Shown in pieces: positions 12,501 through 23,000 of a DNA stretch of 63,320 nucleotides (the first letter of the stretch is position 1; the number at the start of each line of letters is the position of its first letter). This DNA comes from Paludibacteraceae bacterium. Lineage in GTDB: Bacteria; Bacteroidota; Bacteroidia; Bacteroidales; Paludibacteraceae. A program made the position numbers and the translations under genes. The stretch is taken from positions 1-63,320 of the forward strand of contig JAEERP010000014.1 in NCBI GenBank assembly GCA_016285885.1. The letters run 5' to 3'. The notes under the pieces were generated by a model. That model was not told where the DNA came from and did not search any database. It saw only the letters and a list, made by a program, of their open reading frames with translations.

Positions 12501-13713
12501 CCGTCTGGTTCCAAGTATCTTTGCTTACGACTACTATAAGGGATCTGTCTCTCCTGAGAACTTGATCTATAGTGATAACCCTCGCACGTATGCTTCTCGC
12601 TTCGAGGCGGTCAACTCAACCTATTCGTCCACATTCGAGGCGGCTAGAGAGCTGACGAAGCTCTACAACCATAGCCAAAGCGGATACTACTCGTTTGTGG
12701 TGATGGATACGATGTCGGGCTGCTCCGATACGGCTGTGGCGTACATCAACTTGTTGGAGCGTCCTAAGGTGAACTTGAATGTCACTCCAATACCAGTCTG
12801 CGAGGGCATGGAGGTCGATTTGAACCAATATTTGCGTTGCGTGGATGATATGGGTGCCGAAATCACCGATCAATACTGGATAGTGGACGACCGCATCATC
12901 CGTTACGAAGACACCTTGAAGGCTTCCGCCGCATTGGAGGGCAAGTCTGCGGTTTACTACGTGGAGAACCGATGCGGCTCAACCACCTCGTTGGATTCTC
13001 ACGTCATGCTCTCTTGCGACGACAAGAGCCTGACCACGGAAGATACGCTCCTTTACCTCGACGGAGACACCTCCGCGCTCTATATGTTGCGCATGAACGA
13101 CTTGTATGCGGGAGATTCTCTTCCGTTCGATATCCATTATCGTCTCAATCCGGATGATATATCACTCGTCGCTACGCCGGGCAACCCTGCGCGCATCTGG
13201 AAGGGTGAGTCCATCCGCCTTGATGTGCAGACGAGCCAGCCATACACCTACCTCATTTGGAGAAAGGTGGTCCGCAAGTATGACATGAGAGATTATGACT
13301 ACATGCAGGACGGTGGCTTCATCTTCAACGAGCCGAAGGAGAAGGAGGATATGATAATAGACTACTCGGGCCGCTCTTATTACATCGATGAGCCGCAAGA
13401 CACGACGTTCTACTATGCGACGCTCTCTGATGGCATTTGCCCTGAGACTCCTACCCCTGTGATGGAAGTGGATGTGCTCGACCATATCCCTACCGCCTTC
13501 ACACCGTATGAAAAGGATGGCTTGAACGATGTCTTCATGGAGGGTCATGAGGTGATCATCTTCGACCGCTATGGTAATAAGATATTCGAGGGCCCGAACG
13601 GATGGCCGGGTACCAGCCATGGCAAGTTGGTTGATCCTACCGTCTACTTCTATGATGTCATGATGAGGGATGGCTCACGGATGAAGGGTACGATCGAAGT
13701 GGTACGATTCTAA
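1..13713 (+). CDS. Giant YDG/MBG-repeat surface protein with type B T9SS sorting domain (5' end missing)
   Basis: The frame is open from the first base, so the protein begins left of the window; the TTG at base 1 is inside a repeat and is not a start. The visible 4,570 residues run as follows. First come 35 units of ~91 aa carrying Y-D-G-Q, V-G-K-Y-G-M and L-E-I-T-P-I, which fit the YDG/MBG family of bacterial surface repeats (residues 1 to ~3190). Next is one C-P...E-V-C segment and HYR-like beta-sandwich domains. Then come four ~93-aa C-D-S repeats (~3400-3760) and a long Ig/HYR-like region. The last ~80 residues hold F-T-P...D-G-L-N-D-V-F, I-F-D-R-Y-G and a Y-F-Y strand, the gliding-motility-type (CHU_C, TIGR04131) type B sorting signal. 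Family knowledge implies export by T9SS and cell-surface anchoring. The role is probably adhesin or stalk (inference). The last ~800 residues are paralogous to the next gene. A strong terminator follows directly. Confidence 0.9.
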   Translation: MEITPIAVNVTITKHSLTHDYDGQEHSVSGYDFSSDNDLFVRGDLTFTGAVSDSIATGTEVGKYGMTFTKDNFRNDNPNFSEVNITVVEDSLEITPIAVNVTITKHGLTHDYDGQAYSVSGYDFASDNDLFVRGDLTFTGAVSDSIATGTEVGKYGMTFTESDFRNDNPNFRNVVITIVEDSLEITPIAVNVTITKHGLTKVYDGQAHSVSGYDFASDNDLFVRDDLTFTGAVSDSVATGTEVGKYGMTFTKDNFRNDNPNFSEVNITIVEDSLEITPIVVNVTITKHGLTKAYDGQEHSVSGYDFASDNDLFVRGDLTFTGAVSDSIATGTEVGKYGMTFTESDFRNDNPNFSNVVITVVEDSLEITPIVVNVTITKHGLTKVYDGQEHSVSGYDFTSDNDLFVRGDLTFTGAVSDSIATGTEVGKYGMTFTKDNFRNDNPNFSNVVITIVEDSLEITPIAVNVTITKHGLTHDYDGQEHSVSGYDFSSDNDLFVRDDLTFTGAVSDSIATGTEVGKYGMTFTESDFRNDNPNFSNVVITVVEDSLEITPIVVNVTITKHGLTKVYDGQEHSVSGYDFASDNDLFVRGDLTFTGAVSDSIATGTEVGKYGMAFTESDFRNDNPNFSNVVITIVEDSLEITPITVNVTITKHGLTKVYDGQEHSVSGYDFASDNDLFVRSDLTFTGAVSDSIATGTEVGKYGMTFTKDNFENLNPNFSNVVITIVEDSLEITPIAVNVTITKHSLTHDYDGQEHSVSGYDFSSDNDLFVRDDLRFTGSIADSTAVGTEVGKYGMTFTKDNFRNDNPNFSNVVITVVEDSLEITPIAVNVTITKHGLTHDYDGQAHSVSGYDFASDNDLFVRSDLTFTGAVSDSIATGTEVGKYGMTFTEDNFRNDNPNFSEVNITVVEDSLEITPIAVNVTITKHGLTHDYDGQAHSVSGYDFASDNDLFVRGDLTFTGAVSDSIATGTEVGKYGMTFTESDFRNDNPNFSNVVITIVEDSLEITPIAVNVTITKHGLTKAYDGQEHSVSGYDFSSDNDLFVRGDLTFTGAVSDSIATGTEVGKYGMTFTKDNFRNDNPNFSNVVITVVEDSLEITPIAVNVTITKHGLTHDYDGQAHSVSGYDFTSDNDLFVRGDLTFTGAVSDSIATGTEVGKYGMTFTKDNFRNDNPNFSEVNITVVEDSLEITPIAVNVTITKHGLTHDYDGQAHSVSGYDFASDNDLFVRGDLTFTGAVSDSIATGTVVGKYGMTFTKDNFRNDNPNFSEVNIMVVEDSLEITPITVNVTITKHGLTHDYDGQAHSVSGYDFASDNDLFVRGDLTFTGTVADSTATGTVVGKYGMTFTESDFRNDNPNFSNVVITIVEDSLEITPITVNVTITKHGLTHDYDGQAHSVSGYDFSSDNDLFVRGDLTFTGTVADSTATGTVVGKYGMTFTKDAFRNDNPNFSEVNITVVEDSLEITPITVNVTITKHGLTHDYDGQAHSVSGYDFASDNDLFVRGDLTFTGAVSDSIATGTEVGKYGMTFTESDFRNDNPNFSNVVITVVEDSLEITPIAVNVTITKHGLTHDYDGQAHSVSGYDFSSDNDLFVRSDLTFTGAVSDSIATGTEVGKYGMTFTKDDFRNDNPNFSEVNITVVEDSLEITPIAVNVTITKHGLTHDYDGQEHSVSGYDFSSDNDLFVRSDLTFTGAVSDSIATGTEVGKYGMTFTKDNFENLNHNFGTVNVTVVEDSLEITPIAVNVTITKHSLTHDYDGQEHSVSGYDFTSDNDLFVRSDLRFTGSIVDSTAVGTEVGKYGMTFTKDDFENLNHNFGTVNVTVVEDSLEITPIAVNVTITKHGLTHDYDGQEHSVSGYDFSSDNDLFVRGDLTFTGTVADSTATGTVVGKYGMTFTKDNFRNDNPNFSEVNITIVEDSLEITPISVNVTITKHGLTHDYDGQAHSVSGYDFASDNDLFVRGDLTFTGTVADSTATGTVVGKYGMTFTKDNFRNDNPNFSEVNITVVEDSLEITPIAVNVTITKHGLTHDYDGQEHSVSGYDFASDNDLFVRSDLTFTGAVSDSIATGTEVGKYGMTFTKDAFRNDNPNFSEVNITVVEDSLEITPIAVNVTITKHGLTEEYDGQEHSVSGYDFASDNDLFVRSDLTFTGAVSDSIATGTEVGKYGMTFTKDAFRNDNPNFSEVNITVVEDSLEITPISVNVTITKHGLTHDYDGQAHSVSGYDFTSDNDLFVRDDLRFTGSIADSTAVGTEVGKYGMTFTESDFRNDNPNFSNVVITIVEDSLEITPIAVNVTITKHGLTEAYDGQEHSVSGYDFASDNDLFVRGDLTFTGTVADSTATGTVVGKYGMTFTKDNFRNDNPNFSEVNITVVEDSLEITPISVNVTITKHSLTHDYDGQAHSVSGYDFASDNDLFVRGDLTFTGAVSDSIATGTEVGKYGMTFTESDFRNDNPNFSEVNITVVEDSLEITPISVNVTITKHGLTEAYDGQEHSVSGYDFASDNDLFVRGDLTFTGTVADSTAVGTEVGKYGMTFTKDNFRNDNPNFSEVNITVVEDSLEITPIAVNVTITKHSLTHDYDGQEHSVSGYDFTSDNDLFVRGDLTFTGAVSDSIASGTLVGKYGMTFTKDDFENLNHNFGTVNVTVVEDSLEITPIAVNVTITKHGLTEAYDGQAHSVSGYDFTSDNDLFVRGDLRFTGAVSDSIATGTLVGKYGMTFTKDAFRNDNPNFSEVVITIVEDSLEITPIAVNVTITKHGLTEEYDGQEHSISGYDFASDNDLFVRGDLRFIGAVGDSIATGKEVGKYGMTFTKDAFENLNPNFSEVNIMVVEDSLEILPIPVHVTITKHGLTEAYDGQAHSVSGYDFTSDNNLFMRDDLRFIGAASDSIASGTEAGKYGMAFTKDDFENMNTNFTNLVITIVEDSLEITPISVNVTITKHGLTHEYDRTEHSVSGYDFASASALFSREDLKFVGAKRDSIATGMAVGKYGMTFTENDFVNQNPNFKDVVITIVEDSLEITPISVNVTITKHGLTTDYDGRSHYVMGYDFECDNDLYRKEFLRFTGADDSYIATGTDAGKYGMSFTKDDFENTSKNFTNVTVQVVEDSLVILPVDVVVTITGNALSVDYDGKAHTVSGYTWSSDNALYDKEGTFSFSGDSLVSQTNPGYYPFGLDGSNFTNTNSNFANVTFVVASDGALTINKLDVDCPNVNDIVLLEVCSNITLRDVEDSLRRRDIMPAASYINYATQDTIELTPSVVKCLVDGSNGWKNLGLSTMVDYNKTMSIKWIYKSEYNTNIKLDSCEMRILVKDTTLPVFDCNSIDPNSFLSVIDGACDIPYKEMSFAPYQADDACDGKVKGILSWTTNLEDSVKADDRFKVGVPYELHWIFQDYAGNKVTCEQPVTFRTTIPPISNCDIRYKTITKVVPGVCEISAQSANIKAPDAYEVCTNEPSFGTGRRTSGKSMDDPYEVGRDTIVWTYAHEYTTGVSYCEQYVVVKSDFPPVANCDSLRNAVITKVIEGACEISAAEMGIQSPVAYDVCTHEPLIGEGRRTSGRSMDDPYFVGHDTIIWTFTGEYTTGVTTCEQYIFIQSDLEPIAKCDSLKKAVITKLIAGACETSAASLDIQTPSALDACVRVPYMGVGRRTSGRAMDDPYYVGQDTIIWSFSGIYTTSTATCEQYVSLQSDLVPLFDCASLKDTVVYLSADQCEIPRDELNLTVPVAKDACMGDDILGVMSRVKADDDASFPKGESMVNWTFVSPYSNATKSCPQRVIVKDTIAPTPDCDALDTVRAYITEHSRYQDHLLYDEVVTAGLTTPTWEDPCDDYIYVLGRFEDGSYYQRDYEMGEKTIVWEFTDMSGNSATCKQVVQVIDSLSDTLHCPTRLNGTTYACLDEVPAPYGSYVDLKYGGGWFSTEPKLVMDSYTATDQYDGDSCMMTIYRTYLMRDVRGREYACVDVMTVSDTVAPIFSRYLKDTLLTCEDTIFSPVEIFAVDNCDANVKVVFTETNKRGSDPLESDYYSYDIERLYEAVDRCGNYVSMKQLIMIRDTMAPVIAVANNWRDTSLPKPLKGCVYEVPDYTEDVRSMVVDNCSETSAINVTQNPPAGTMIETSTKVWIRVHDASGNVDSVYKYLRVQLRHEIVSVTAPSRDTCVVQDKGLSLASQNIRYAEGMVAYERANGTIRLVPSIFAYDYYKGSVSPENLIYSDNPRTYASRFEAVNSTYSSTFEAARELTKLYNHSQSGYYSFVVMDTMSGCSDTAVAYINLLERPKVNLNVTPIPVCEGMEVDLNQYLRCVDDMGAEITDQYWIVDDRIIRYEDTLKASAALEGKSAVYYVENRCGSTTSLDSHVMLSCDDKSLTTEDTLLYLDGDTSALYMLRMNDLYAGDSLPFDIHYRLNPDDISLVATPGNPARIWKGESIRLDVQTSQPYTYLIWRKVVRKYDMRDYDYMQDGGFIFNEPKEKEDMIIDYSGRSYYIDEPQDTTFYYATLSDGICPETPTPVMEVDVLDHIPTAFTPYEKDGLNDVFMEGHEVIIFDRYGNKIFEGPNGWPGTSHGKLVDPTVYFYDVMMRDGSRMKGTIEVVRF
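10195..11283 (+). repeat. Four ~279-bp C-D-S repeats
   Basis: The anchor cysteine codon falls at 10201, 10477, 10756 and 11035, giving spacings of 276, 279 and 279 bp. Each unit carries N/F-x-C-D, V-C/A-C-E-I-S, a D-A/V-C motif, G-R-R-T-S-G, the V-G-x-D-T-I strand and C-E-Q-Y. The fourth unit is diverged. The same unit is expanded to 18 copies plus one diverged copy in the next gene, where the terminal diverged copy sits in the equivalent place. Confidence 0.9.
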
Positions 13714-13716
13714 GAT

Positions 13717-13753
13717 AGTGGGGGCGCAGATGTTGCGCCCCTACTTTCTTTTC
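13717..13753 (+). terminator. Rho-independent terminator after the first giant gene
   Basis: A 12-bp G+C-rich stem (13717-13728 pairing with 13734-13745, one G-U pair) has a 5-nt loop and is followed by a T-rich tract. It begins four bases after the stop codon. Confidence 0.85.
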
Positions 13754-14066
13754 GTTTAATGTTGTGTTTCCTGCTTCTTTTGTTGCGTATTGATATTCAA
13801 TACGTTATATTGTGTCTGCTCTTTTTTGTTGATTTTCTTGTTTTGTGGGTTCGTTTATCTCCCCGAAATTTGTATTTTTGCCGGTAATTTGGAATCTTGG
13901 GTTATTGGTGTGTTCATATGTATGAGTGTTCTTTGTTGAATTTGAAGTAATATTGAATATTGTCCAATTCCTTGGTTCTGCGCATTAAATGTTGTGATGA
14001 ATTCACACTCCGTCTTGATGAATCTTAACCGTTAAAGACGAGATGTGGGAAAAATATAAAGGAATT
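13754..14066 (+). other. Intergenic/leader region between the two giant type B genes
   Basis: This AT-rich stretch has no credible gene. A -7-like element lies at 13873-13880. If it is used, the second giant gene has an untranslated leader of roughly 180 nt, which is long enough for regulation, but I see no recognisable riboswitch or strong hairpin in it. Confidence 0.6.
13850..13880 (+). promoter_or_regulatory. Candidate Bacteroidota promoter for the second giant gene
   Basis: TATTTTTG at 13873-13880 matches the TAnnTTTG -7 consensus. TTCG at 13850-13853 is a one-mismatch -33 element at the usual 19-nt spacing. Transcription would start near 13887. Confidence 0.5.
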
Positions 14067-17000
14067 ATGAGACAGTTTGACACTGAGAAATCGTTTTTGA
14101 GGTTCTTTTTCGTAGTATTGTTTATATCATTGGGCTCTTTGGCGGTGGCACAGACTACTAATGTGATCTCTGGTCCTACCGAAGCATGTGTGGATGATCC
14201 GGTCGCATTTAAGTTGACCAACCGAGCTGCTATTGGCCTTACCTCTTCGGATACATTGCAGTGGTGGATCTCAAAAGAAGATAGATCTCATTATGAGGCG
14301 TATAAGCAGACCAAGGGGGATAATATGGTTCTGAACGCAATGCCTAGCCTGCAGAGAATTTATGTGATGGTCACGAAATTGGGCGCTGCAAAACCCACTG
14401 ATGAAACGGACCAGAGCCGAAAGAAAGTAACTTTGAAATCAACAGGATGTCATCAGGTGGAGTGTCAACAGACATCGTCTGGCGATTTGTTATCGTTTGG
14501 TACAGATTTCAATTTGAAGAGTAATTATCCTTCTGGAACTATATATGACGGTTCCAGTATGATATACGAGTCTTTCCCTGATGGTGTGGATCTGGATTTG
14601 AAAGATAGAGTAACAGAACGATTCCCGATTATTTCAAAAACTGATGCGGAGAGGGGTGTGGGTACTTCAAATGATACGGCGCGTTTCCCTGCTGGATATT
14701 TGCCTACTCCGGAAGAAGGAGGTGAGAGCTTCTTTTTGGACATGGAGAATGGTAATAACAATCAGCCTTTCCCGTTTGATTTGAAATTCAGGTCTCCAGA
14801 TTATCGTGTTGGTACGAATAGCGTCTCCTTCAATATTGTTATGCGATGTTATTTTTACATCGATTGCGACGCTTATACGGATGGTGATTTTGCGGTTTGG
14901 TTGCATACAACTACGGGAAGCGAGGTCTGCAATGGAAAATTTACCGTTAGGGTAAATGATTTGACGGATCCGACTAAGTATTATACTTACACGGCAAACC
15001 ATAGTGAAGCCTATAAGATGAGTCTGACAGGTAGATCGGGTGGTAACAATCAACAGGGAGAAGGTCCATTGAGAGGTCAAAGACTCCAGTCAGGACATGT
15101 ATATAAAATCGATGTCATATTCTATGGAAGGTTTTGTGGTAATAGGGAGCCTTATGATTACACTCCGAAGTTTGAATACCCGTCTTCTTCTAAGTGCAAG
15201 AACAACAGGTATTTGTTGGATTACATTGGCTATGAACAACAAACCGTCTGTGTCACCCCTCGTAGCGCATGTAAGGGCGATTGGGTGGAAGTGGCCGCCG
15301 CTGGTTTCCGATATGATGCGGACTATACATGGAAGTTCTCGGATGGATCAAATATCCCTTCGAGTGATATAGAATATGTCTATGTCGATGGAAAGAAGAA
15401 AAGAGCAAGGATCCGTGTGAATCATGTGGGAACTAAGTCTTATCGTGTTATTTCATCTCTTGATAGTAGAGACTATGTTGATTTCAACCTTACGGGTGAG
15501 GATTGTGAAGATGTGTTGCACCCGCTTATAACGGGTACGGACCCTGTCTGTATCGGTGGAGGGAATGCGGTGACTTCTCAATACTCTGTCATAAATAAAG
15601 AGTCTCTTAAGTTTATGACGGGAACGAAGGACTATCATTGGACATTGACTGCGCCGAGCGGAGCCGGTGTCACTGAATACATCACTTCCCAAGAGGGACC
15701 GGAGCACGACCGAATCGTCATTACCTTCCCACCGGATGCGGAAGGTAGCGACTCTTTGGATAAACCGTATATCATTACTATGGTGCCTTATATCGCAGGT
15801 GTTCGATATGGGGAATATGAGGTGACCAAGGAAATTTATTTGAGGAAGATACCTGACATCTCTATGTTGACTATGGATGTCGGTACAATTTGTCCTGGAC
15901 AGGAAGACGAAGCCGTGGATACTGCGAGGATCAGCGGTCTCTATATGTTGAAAGATAAAGGGTATACCTATCGCTGGAGGGATTATATGTCTGGACGAGA
16001 ATATAGTACTCCGGATAGGGTAAGGGAAGACTCTATCTTTGGTATACCTATTGGCGCCCATTCTAATTTCTGTTCTATAACGGATGACGTGAAATGGCCA
16101 GTTAGATTTATTGTGAATAACCATGGTTGTACCGCCACACTGGAGGATTCCTTACTCATCCAAAAAATGGAGAAACCTTATTTCAATGGCTACGCTTCGA
16201 ATTTCACGATAGATGCGGGACAACGCCCTGTGGGGAGCGATTGTATGGTCCATTATTACTGGTCGGAGCAACCGCCTGCGTCCGTTGTTTTCTGTGGGGA
16301 AAAAACGGTCACCTCGGAGCTCTCCTCCGATGGGGGAATAACGTATGCACCTGTTGGAACGAATGTGTCTATAGATTTGGAAAAGGGTATGAACGTGTTC
16401 CGTTACATCGTTACGGATGCATGTAACCAGGCGGATACGATATATAAGAAATTATGGATTCGTGACCAAACCCCTCCGACCATCACTTGCCCGGATGATG
16501 TGACACTCCTTCCGAAACAGAATTGTGACACGATGTGGAAACTTGTTCCTCCTACGGTTTCGGACAATTGTGATGCGGACGTGAGGATTCAGTATAGTCT
16601 CGATGAGAATGTGTCATCAAGAATCTGGACGGATTATGTGCCGAACATGGAGGAGCAGATGACCCAGGGTAGTCAAACAATTTTTTGGAAGGCTATCGAT
16701 GAATCGGGGAACGCTGATTCTTGCTCATATGTCGTCACCGTGCGTGATGAGGTGCTGCCTGAAGTGTTGTGCGCCGAAAATAAAACGCTTTCGCCTGTGC
16801 TACAGTGCGATACCGTATTCCTCTTCCCAAAGGCTGTGGGTTCGGATAATTGTACCGCTGAAAGCGACCTGGTTTATCAGTATAGCTTCAATGGCGGTGA
16901 GTTCGTCAACTATACCGTAGCGGGGATGTCGCGAACGCTCATCGCTGGCCCTAATACGATGACTTGGAAGGTGATAGACCTTTTAAACAATCAAAGCGCC

Positions 17001-20000
17001 ACTTGTACCCAAACCATTACGGTGACGGATCTTGAATCCCCTACAATCACATGTCCGGCCAACGAGGATCTCCATCCGACCCAATCTTGCGACACGTTGT
17101 ACCTCCTCGTGAAACCTACCGCCTCCGATAATTGTACGAAAACGGCTGCGGATTTCCGTTTCCAATATAGCGTGGATGGTGGGGCGTTCACGAATTATGT
17201 GGCCGATGCCTCCGTCAGACTGACTCCTGGCACCCACACGATCTCCTGGAAGGCCTTCGATACCGCGGATAACGAGAGTGCGGTCTGTGACCAAACTGTG
17301 AAGGTCAGCGACAATGTGCCTCCTACTATCGTCTGCCCTCCGGATGCTATTTTGTATCCTTTGGCGGGCTGCGACTCTTCCTATGTTTTGGTTAGCCCGA
17401 CGGGTGACGATAATTGTACGCCTGCCGCTAATCTGAAATACTACTATAGCGTGGAGGGTGATGCGCCTAAACTATTCAATGCGGCGAATCCGGAACCTGA
17501 ACCTCTGGATCAGGGCTCGTATGTGATCGAGTGGTACGCCGTGGATGCTTCGGGCAATGAGAGTGCGGTGTGCCCTCAGACGGTCTCGGTGCTGGATACC
17601 GTGAGACCGATCATCTCAATCGAAACATCAGACGATCCGAATGGTGCTTGTAATCCTACGATTGTTGCACCTACCTTCTCCGCAAGGGATAATTGTGATG
17701 GTGACCTGACGAATAAAATTGAGGTCACTAAGGATGCCGATCAAAATCTGGGTGGTTGTATGGTCTCCCGGACGTGGCGGGCGAATGTGTTGGATGAAAG
17801 CGGTAACGCTGCCCACGAGGTCTCTGTCACCTATACGTGGAAGTCGGATGAAGTGCCTCCTGCAATCACTGGCACATTGCCTGACTTGGAGGTGGAGGGC
17901 TGTGACCTCTCTGTCGTGCCTGCGGCTGCCTCTTCCATCAGCGCTTTCGAGGCTTTGGGCTCAGGCCTGGATGTCTCTGATAACTGCACGACGGACGATG
18001 ATCTGGTGATCTCTTCGCTGGATGCTTCCCCTGTGGATACTTGCCCTATCTTGGTGGTGCGTACCTATACGATCACGGATGAGTGCGGAAAATCTACTAC
18101 GATTAAACAGAATATCTATATCCAACAACCTGATTTCCAACTGCCGCAGGATGGATCGAGAGAGGTGAGTTGCGCGACGGATGCCCAGACGGCTCCTACG
18201 TTGCCTGAGGTGAAGGACGGTTGTGGCAATGTGCTCACACCAAGCGCGCTGCAGGTTGACGAGCTCCCTACTTGCAATGGTGACGTGAGGTATCGCTATA
18301 CTTATAAGGATTGCGCAAACCATATCCACGTCTGGACATTCACTTATAATGTGAGAATCCCTGATTTCTCAACACCTAGTGCGGGCGCTGAAACAATCAA
18401 GTGTAAGGATGCTGCGGTGGAGCCGGCCTTGCCTGACGTGACGGATTTCTGCGGTAGAGCATTGTCTCCGTCAGGATATGTGGTGACGCCTACTCCGATG
18501 CCGGATTGCGAGGGAACGGTTACCTACACCTATACGTACGAGGATTGCGCAAGCCATACCCAGACTTGGGATTATGTCTATACGATAGAGAAACATGCGC
18601 CAACGATTGATTCCGACGGGTTTGAATCTTCCCAAAACATCTCTTGTATCAGTGACACCGCCGCTTTGGCGCCTTCGGCTATTCCAACGGCTCTCAACGA
18701 TTGTGGTGAGGCTGTCATTCCAACCTTGTCTAGGGTCTTCAACTGGGAAACCGGCAAGGAGAATTGTAAAGGAACGATATCCTTTGTCTACACCTATACG
18801 GATTGCGGAAAGTCCAGCTCATGGCGTTACGATTATATCTTGGATGACGATGTGAAACCTGTGTTCACTTGCCCTCCTACAAGTGTCGAATCCATTACGG
18901 TCGGCACCTGTACCCATGAGATCACGCTGGAGGCTCCTGATGTCACGACGCCTTGCACGGATCTCACCATCTCCTACAAGATCGGTTCGGATCCGGTGCA
19001 AACTTATACGGGACCATTCAAGCATGAGTTTGACTTGGGTGCGACGACGGTCTATTGGTATGCGGTCGACGCCTGCCAAAACGAGGCGGTTGAGTGCTCT
19101 CACACCTATGACATCACGTTCAAGCCAGGATTCGTCAAGAAATGTCCTGACAACCCTGAACTGAAACTCGACGTCTGCAACGCTCTCACCTGGAGCGACG
19201 TGAAGACGCACTTGACGGGTGATTATGCGGCCTCCTTCACTAGTATGGAGTGCCCGAGTGGAAATTCCCGGACGGTCGACCCTATATTCTACTATAAAAA
19301 ACAAAGCGATCCGGAGAGCGCATACGTGCTCTTGACGAACAGCTCCGAATTTGAGTTCTCGTCACCAGGTAATCCTTTGACATATGACCTGAAATGGCTC
19401 TTCGTCTACGAAGGGGTTAACATTGAGACGGTGAAGGACTCTTGTTTCTCGACGGTCCTCTTGACCGATATCTCCGCACCAACGGCAGATTGTAGCGTGT
19501 TACACTCCATCACGCTCAGGCCTAAGGGCTGTGACACTGTCTATACGGTTGATCCTCCTATCGGAGCTTTCCATGATCCATGTACGCCGGACGATGAACT
19601 GACTTACGTCTTCTTCTTGGATCGTAGGGGCCCATTCTATTACGGAAGACCAGGTGATAGTATTACCTTCAATCTGGCGTCCGGATCTCACTGGATCTCT
19701 TGGGTGGCATTGGATAACTTCCAAAACATGTCCATCTTAGATACTTGTGGATATGGTATCAGCGTCGTGGATGCTAACCCTCCAGTTATTACTTGTAGCC
19801 CTGTGGCGAATGTCGATATGGATGTCTATGCCTCCTGCGACACCACCTTCAACTTGGTGGCTCCTGAGGTGAACGACGCATGTGGCGTGGCCGAGGTCTA
19901 CTATAAGTTGGGCGATGGTGTGGAGCATGTCTATGATCCAAACAATGCGGCTAACAATAGCGTGACCTTCAAGGTGGGCGATACGCTTGTGAAGTGGTAT

Positions 20001-23000
20001 GCGAAGGATGCTTCGAATAACTACTCGGATACGTGCGAGAGCCATTTCACGGTGCGTGATGCGGCTAAACCGACCATCAGATGTGTGGATGATGTCGAGG
20101 TGAAGGTCTATACACACTGCGATACGACCTTGACCCTGGACCCTCCTGCCGCAAACGACAACTGTTCTCCTGACCAACTGAAGTGCTACTATAAGGTGGG
20201 CTCGGAGAGTGAGGTGCTCTATAGTGGTTCGGCCTCTTCTAGATTCGCTTTGGGCTCGACCATCGTCACTTGGCGTGTGGTGGATCTTGCCGGCAACGAC
20301 GCTTCTTGCTCTGTGACCTATACCGTGAAGGATAGTTCGGGCATTATCGTCCACTGCCCAGACAATGACAACCTGGTGTTGGATGTCTGTGAAGACCAAC
20401 CTTGGAGCGAGGTGAGGACGCACTTGACGGGCGACTATGCAGCCACCGCCACTCGCACGGATTGCGAGCATGGCGTGGATGAGGAATTGACCCCGACATT
20501 CTATTACAAGAAACAAACGGAGGCGGAGTCTGCTTACGTGGCGTTGACGGACGCCTTTAATTTCGAGATGGACGTGACGTACGACCTGAAGTGGTTGTTC
20601 GAAAAGGGTGGTGGCAATATGGAGTCTGTCTTGGACTCTTGCATCAGTCATGTCCTTCTGACCGACACGACTGCCCCTGTGGCGAACTGCAATATCGTGA
20701 TGCCTGCGTTGAGGCCTCATGGCTGCGACACGCTCTACCTCTTGGAGGCTCCGATCGGTGCATTCCATGACAATTGCACGCCGGACGCTGATCTCGCATA
20801 TTGGTATGCGGTCGATGATGGTGGATTCGTGGATTTCGCTGCAGGTGTCAATGGTAACGAAGTCACTCTGGCCATCGGTAAGCACCATGTCTATTGGTAT
20901 GCGGTCGATGCCCATGGCAATAGGTCGGATACTTGTTCCTATGAATTGGATGTGCTGGATATTCTCCCGCCAACTGTCGAGTGCGATGCGCTGGTGCTCA
21001 CACCGTATGAGGTGACCCAGGGTTGTGAGGCGACGGTTACATTGACTGCGCCTGCAGTGACGGATTGTGAGAATTACGAAATCTTCTACAAGATAGGCAA
21101 TGGGGAAGAACAGCTTTATACCGCACCGGTCGATGTCACTTTCGTGGTGGGTGATACCCTCGTGAAATGGTATGCGAAGGATAATGCGGGTCTCACGTCC
21201 GATACTTGCGTTAAGACTTATTCTGTGGTGGATGTGGCAGCCCCTGTATTCAATTGCCCTGCCGACACCGCCTTTAAACTTTACCACAACTGTGATACGA
21301 CCATGTCGCTTCTCTTCCCTCCTGTGACGGATAATTGTGAGGTGACGAGACGCTACTATCGTGTGGGTGCTGGCTCTGATGTGGAGTACACGGCACCAGT
21401 TGAGGTCTTTTTCCCATTGGGTGTGACTACCATCACATGGACGGCCTATGACGCCTCCGATAATAAAGCGGAGTGCGTACGTGGCTATTCGGTGACCGAT
21501 ACCACGGGCATCACAACGTCTTGCCCTACAGAGGATGATGTGACCATCAACACTTGCGACGATATGTCTTGGGACGACGTGCTCGCGCGCTATACGGATG
21601 CGCAAAAGGCGACGGCTACTCGTATGAACTGCGCCAACAATGGTGAGGCGATCGACATCGAACCTAAGATGGAGTACAAGAAGGCTTCTGACCCTATCGA
21701 CGCATATGCTTCGCTCCTCCCTGCCACGGTCTTGGCCTACAATACCTCTTACGATATCCGTTGGGTGTTCGAGAAGAGTGGTGAGAACATGGAGACTGTC
21801 TATGACACCTGCGATAGCAAGGTGATCTTGAGGGATACGAGCGTGCCTACGATGGACTGCTCTAAGATAGAGGATATCGTCCTGAAGCCTGTCACGTGCG
21901 ATACGATGAGTTATAAGTTCCTGAAACCTGAGGGCGTCTTTGATGACAACTGCGGCGAGGCGAACTTGACCTACTTCTTTAAGCTGGATGATGATGCCAC
22001 CTTCACGGAGTTCACGGGCTCGAACCTTCGCGACGTTTCCAACGGCTCTCATACCATCGTGTGGAAGGTGGCCGACCAAATGGGCAACGAGTCTGGCGAG
22101 TGTGGCCAGTCCTTGTCTGTGGTCGATACCATCGCTCCTGATATGACTTGTCCTTCCGACATGACACTGAAGGTGGTGAGCGGTTGCTCCATCGCATCGG
22201 ATCTCCCTGTCGCTACGGCTACGGATGCCTGCGGTGATCCGAAGGTTTACTATTCATTCGACGGTGAATCATTCTCTCTGTTGGGCGCTACGTTCAATCA
22301 TACCCTCGCGGTGGGCGACACGACCATCTATTGGTATGCCGAGGATGTCCATGGCAATGTGACCGATACCTGCCAATATCAGGTGACGGTTCTGGATACG
22401 ATCGCTCCTGTGATCACTTGTCCTGCCGATACGGCTATCTCCCTCACCACGGGTTGCGCCACGGATGTGACGCTCCGCCCTGCTACGGCGTCGGACAACT
22501 GTGCCGTCGATAAGATCTATTACTCATATGACAACGCAACATTCACGGCTTTGGATGCGTTTGACGCTTCCGTGACGAAGAACTTCTCCGTGGGTGGTTA
22601 TACTGTCTATTGGTTTGCGACGGATATCTATGGCGTCCACTCCGATACTTGCCAACAAAAGGTGTCCATCTTGGATGACCATGGAATCGATCTCAACTGT
22701 CCTACTTCTACGGGTGAACCGTTCATCGTTGAAACGTGTACGGACCTCCCTTGGAAGAGCTTGAGCGATAGCCTCTCCAAACTGAACATGAACGCATCCG
22801 CCTCATATGTGGATTGCGAGACTTCTGTTGAGACGCCTATCGACAGCGTCATCATGAAGGTCTCCTTGTATGGCGCTGATAATTGGTCGATCTTGAAGGA
22901 CGACGATCCGCTTCTCTACAACACGCCTTACGATATCCGCTGGGTGTTCGTGAAGACGGGTGAACATCTCGTGACGAAGATGGATTCTTGTCAACTCCCT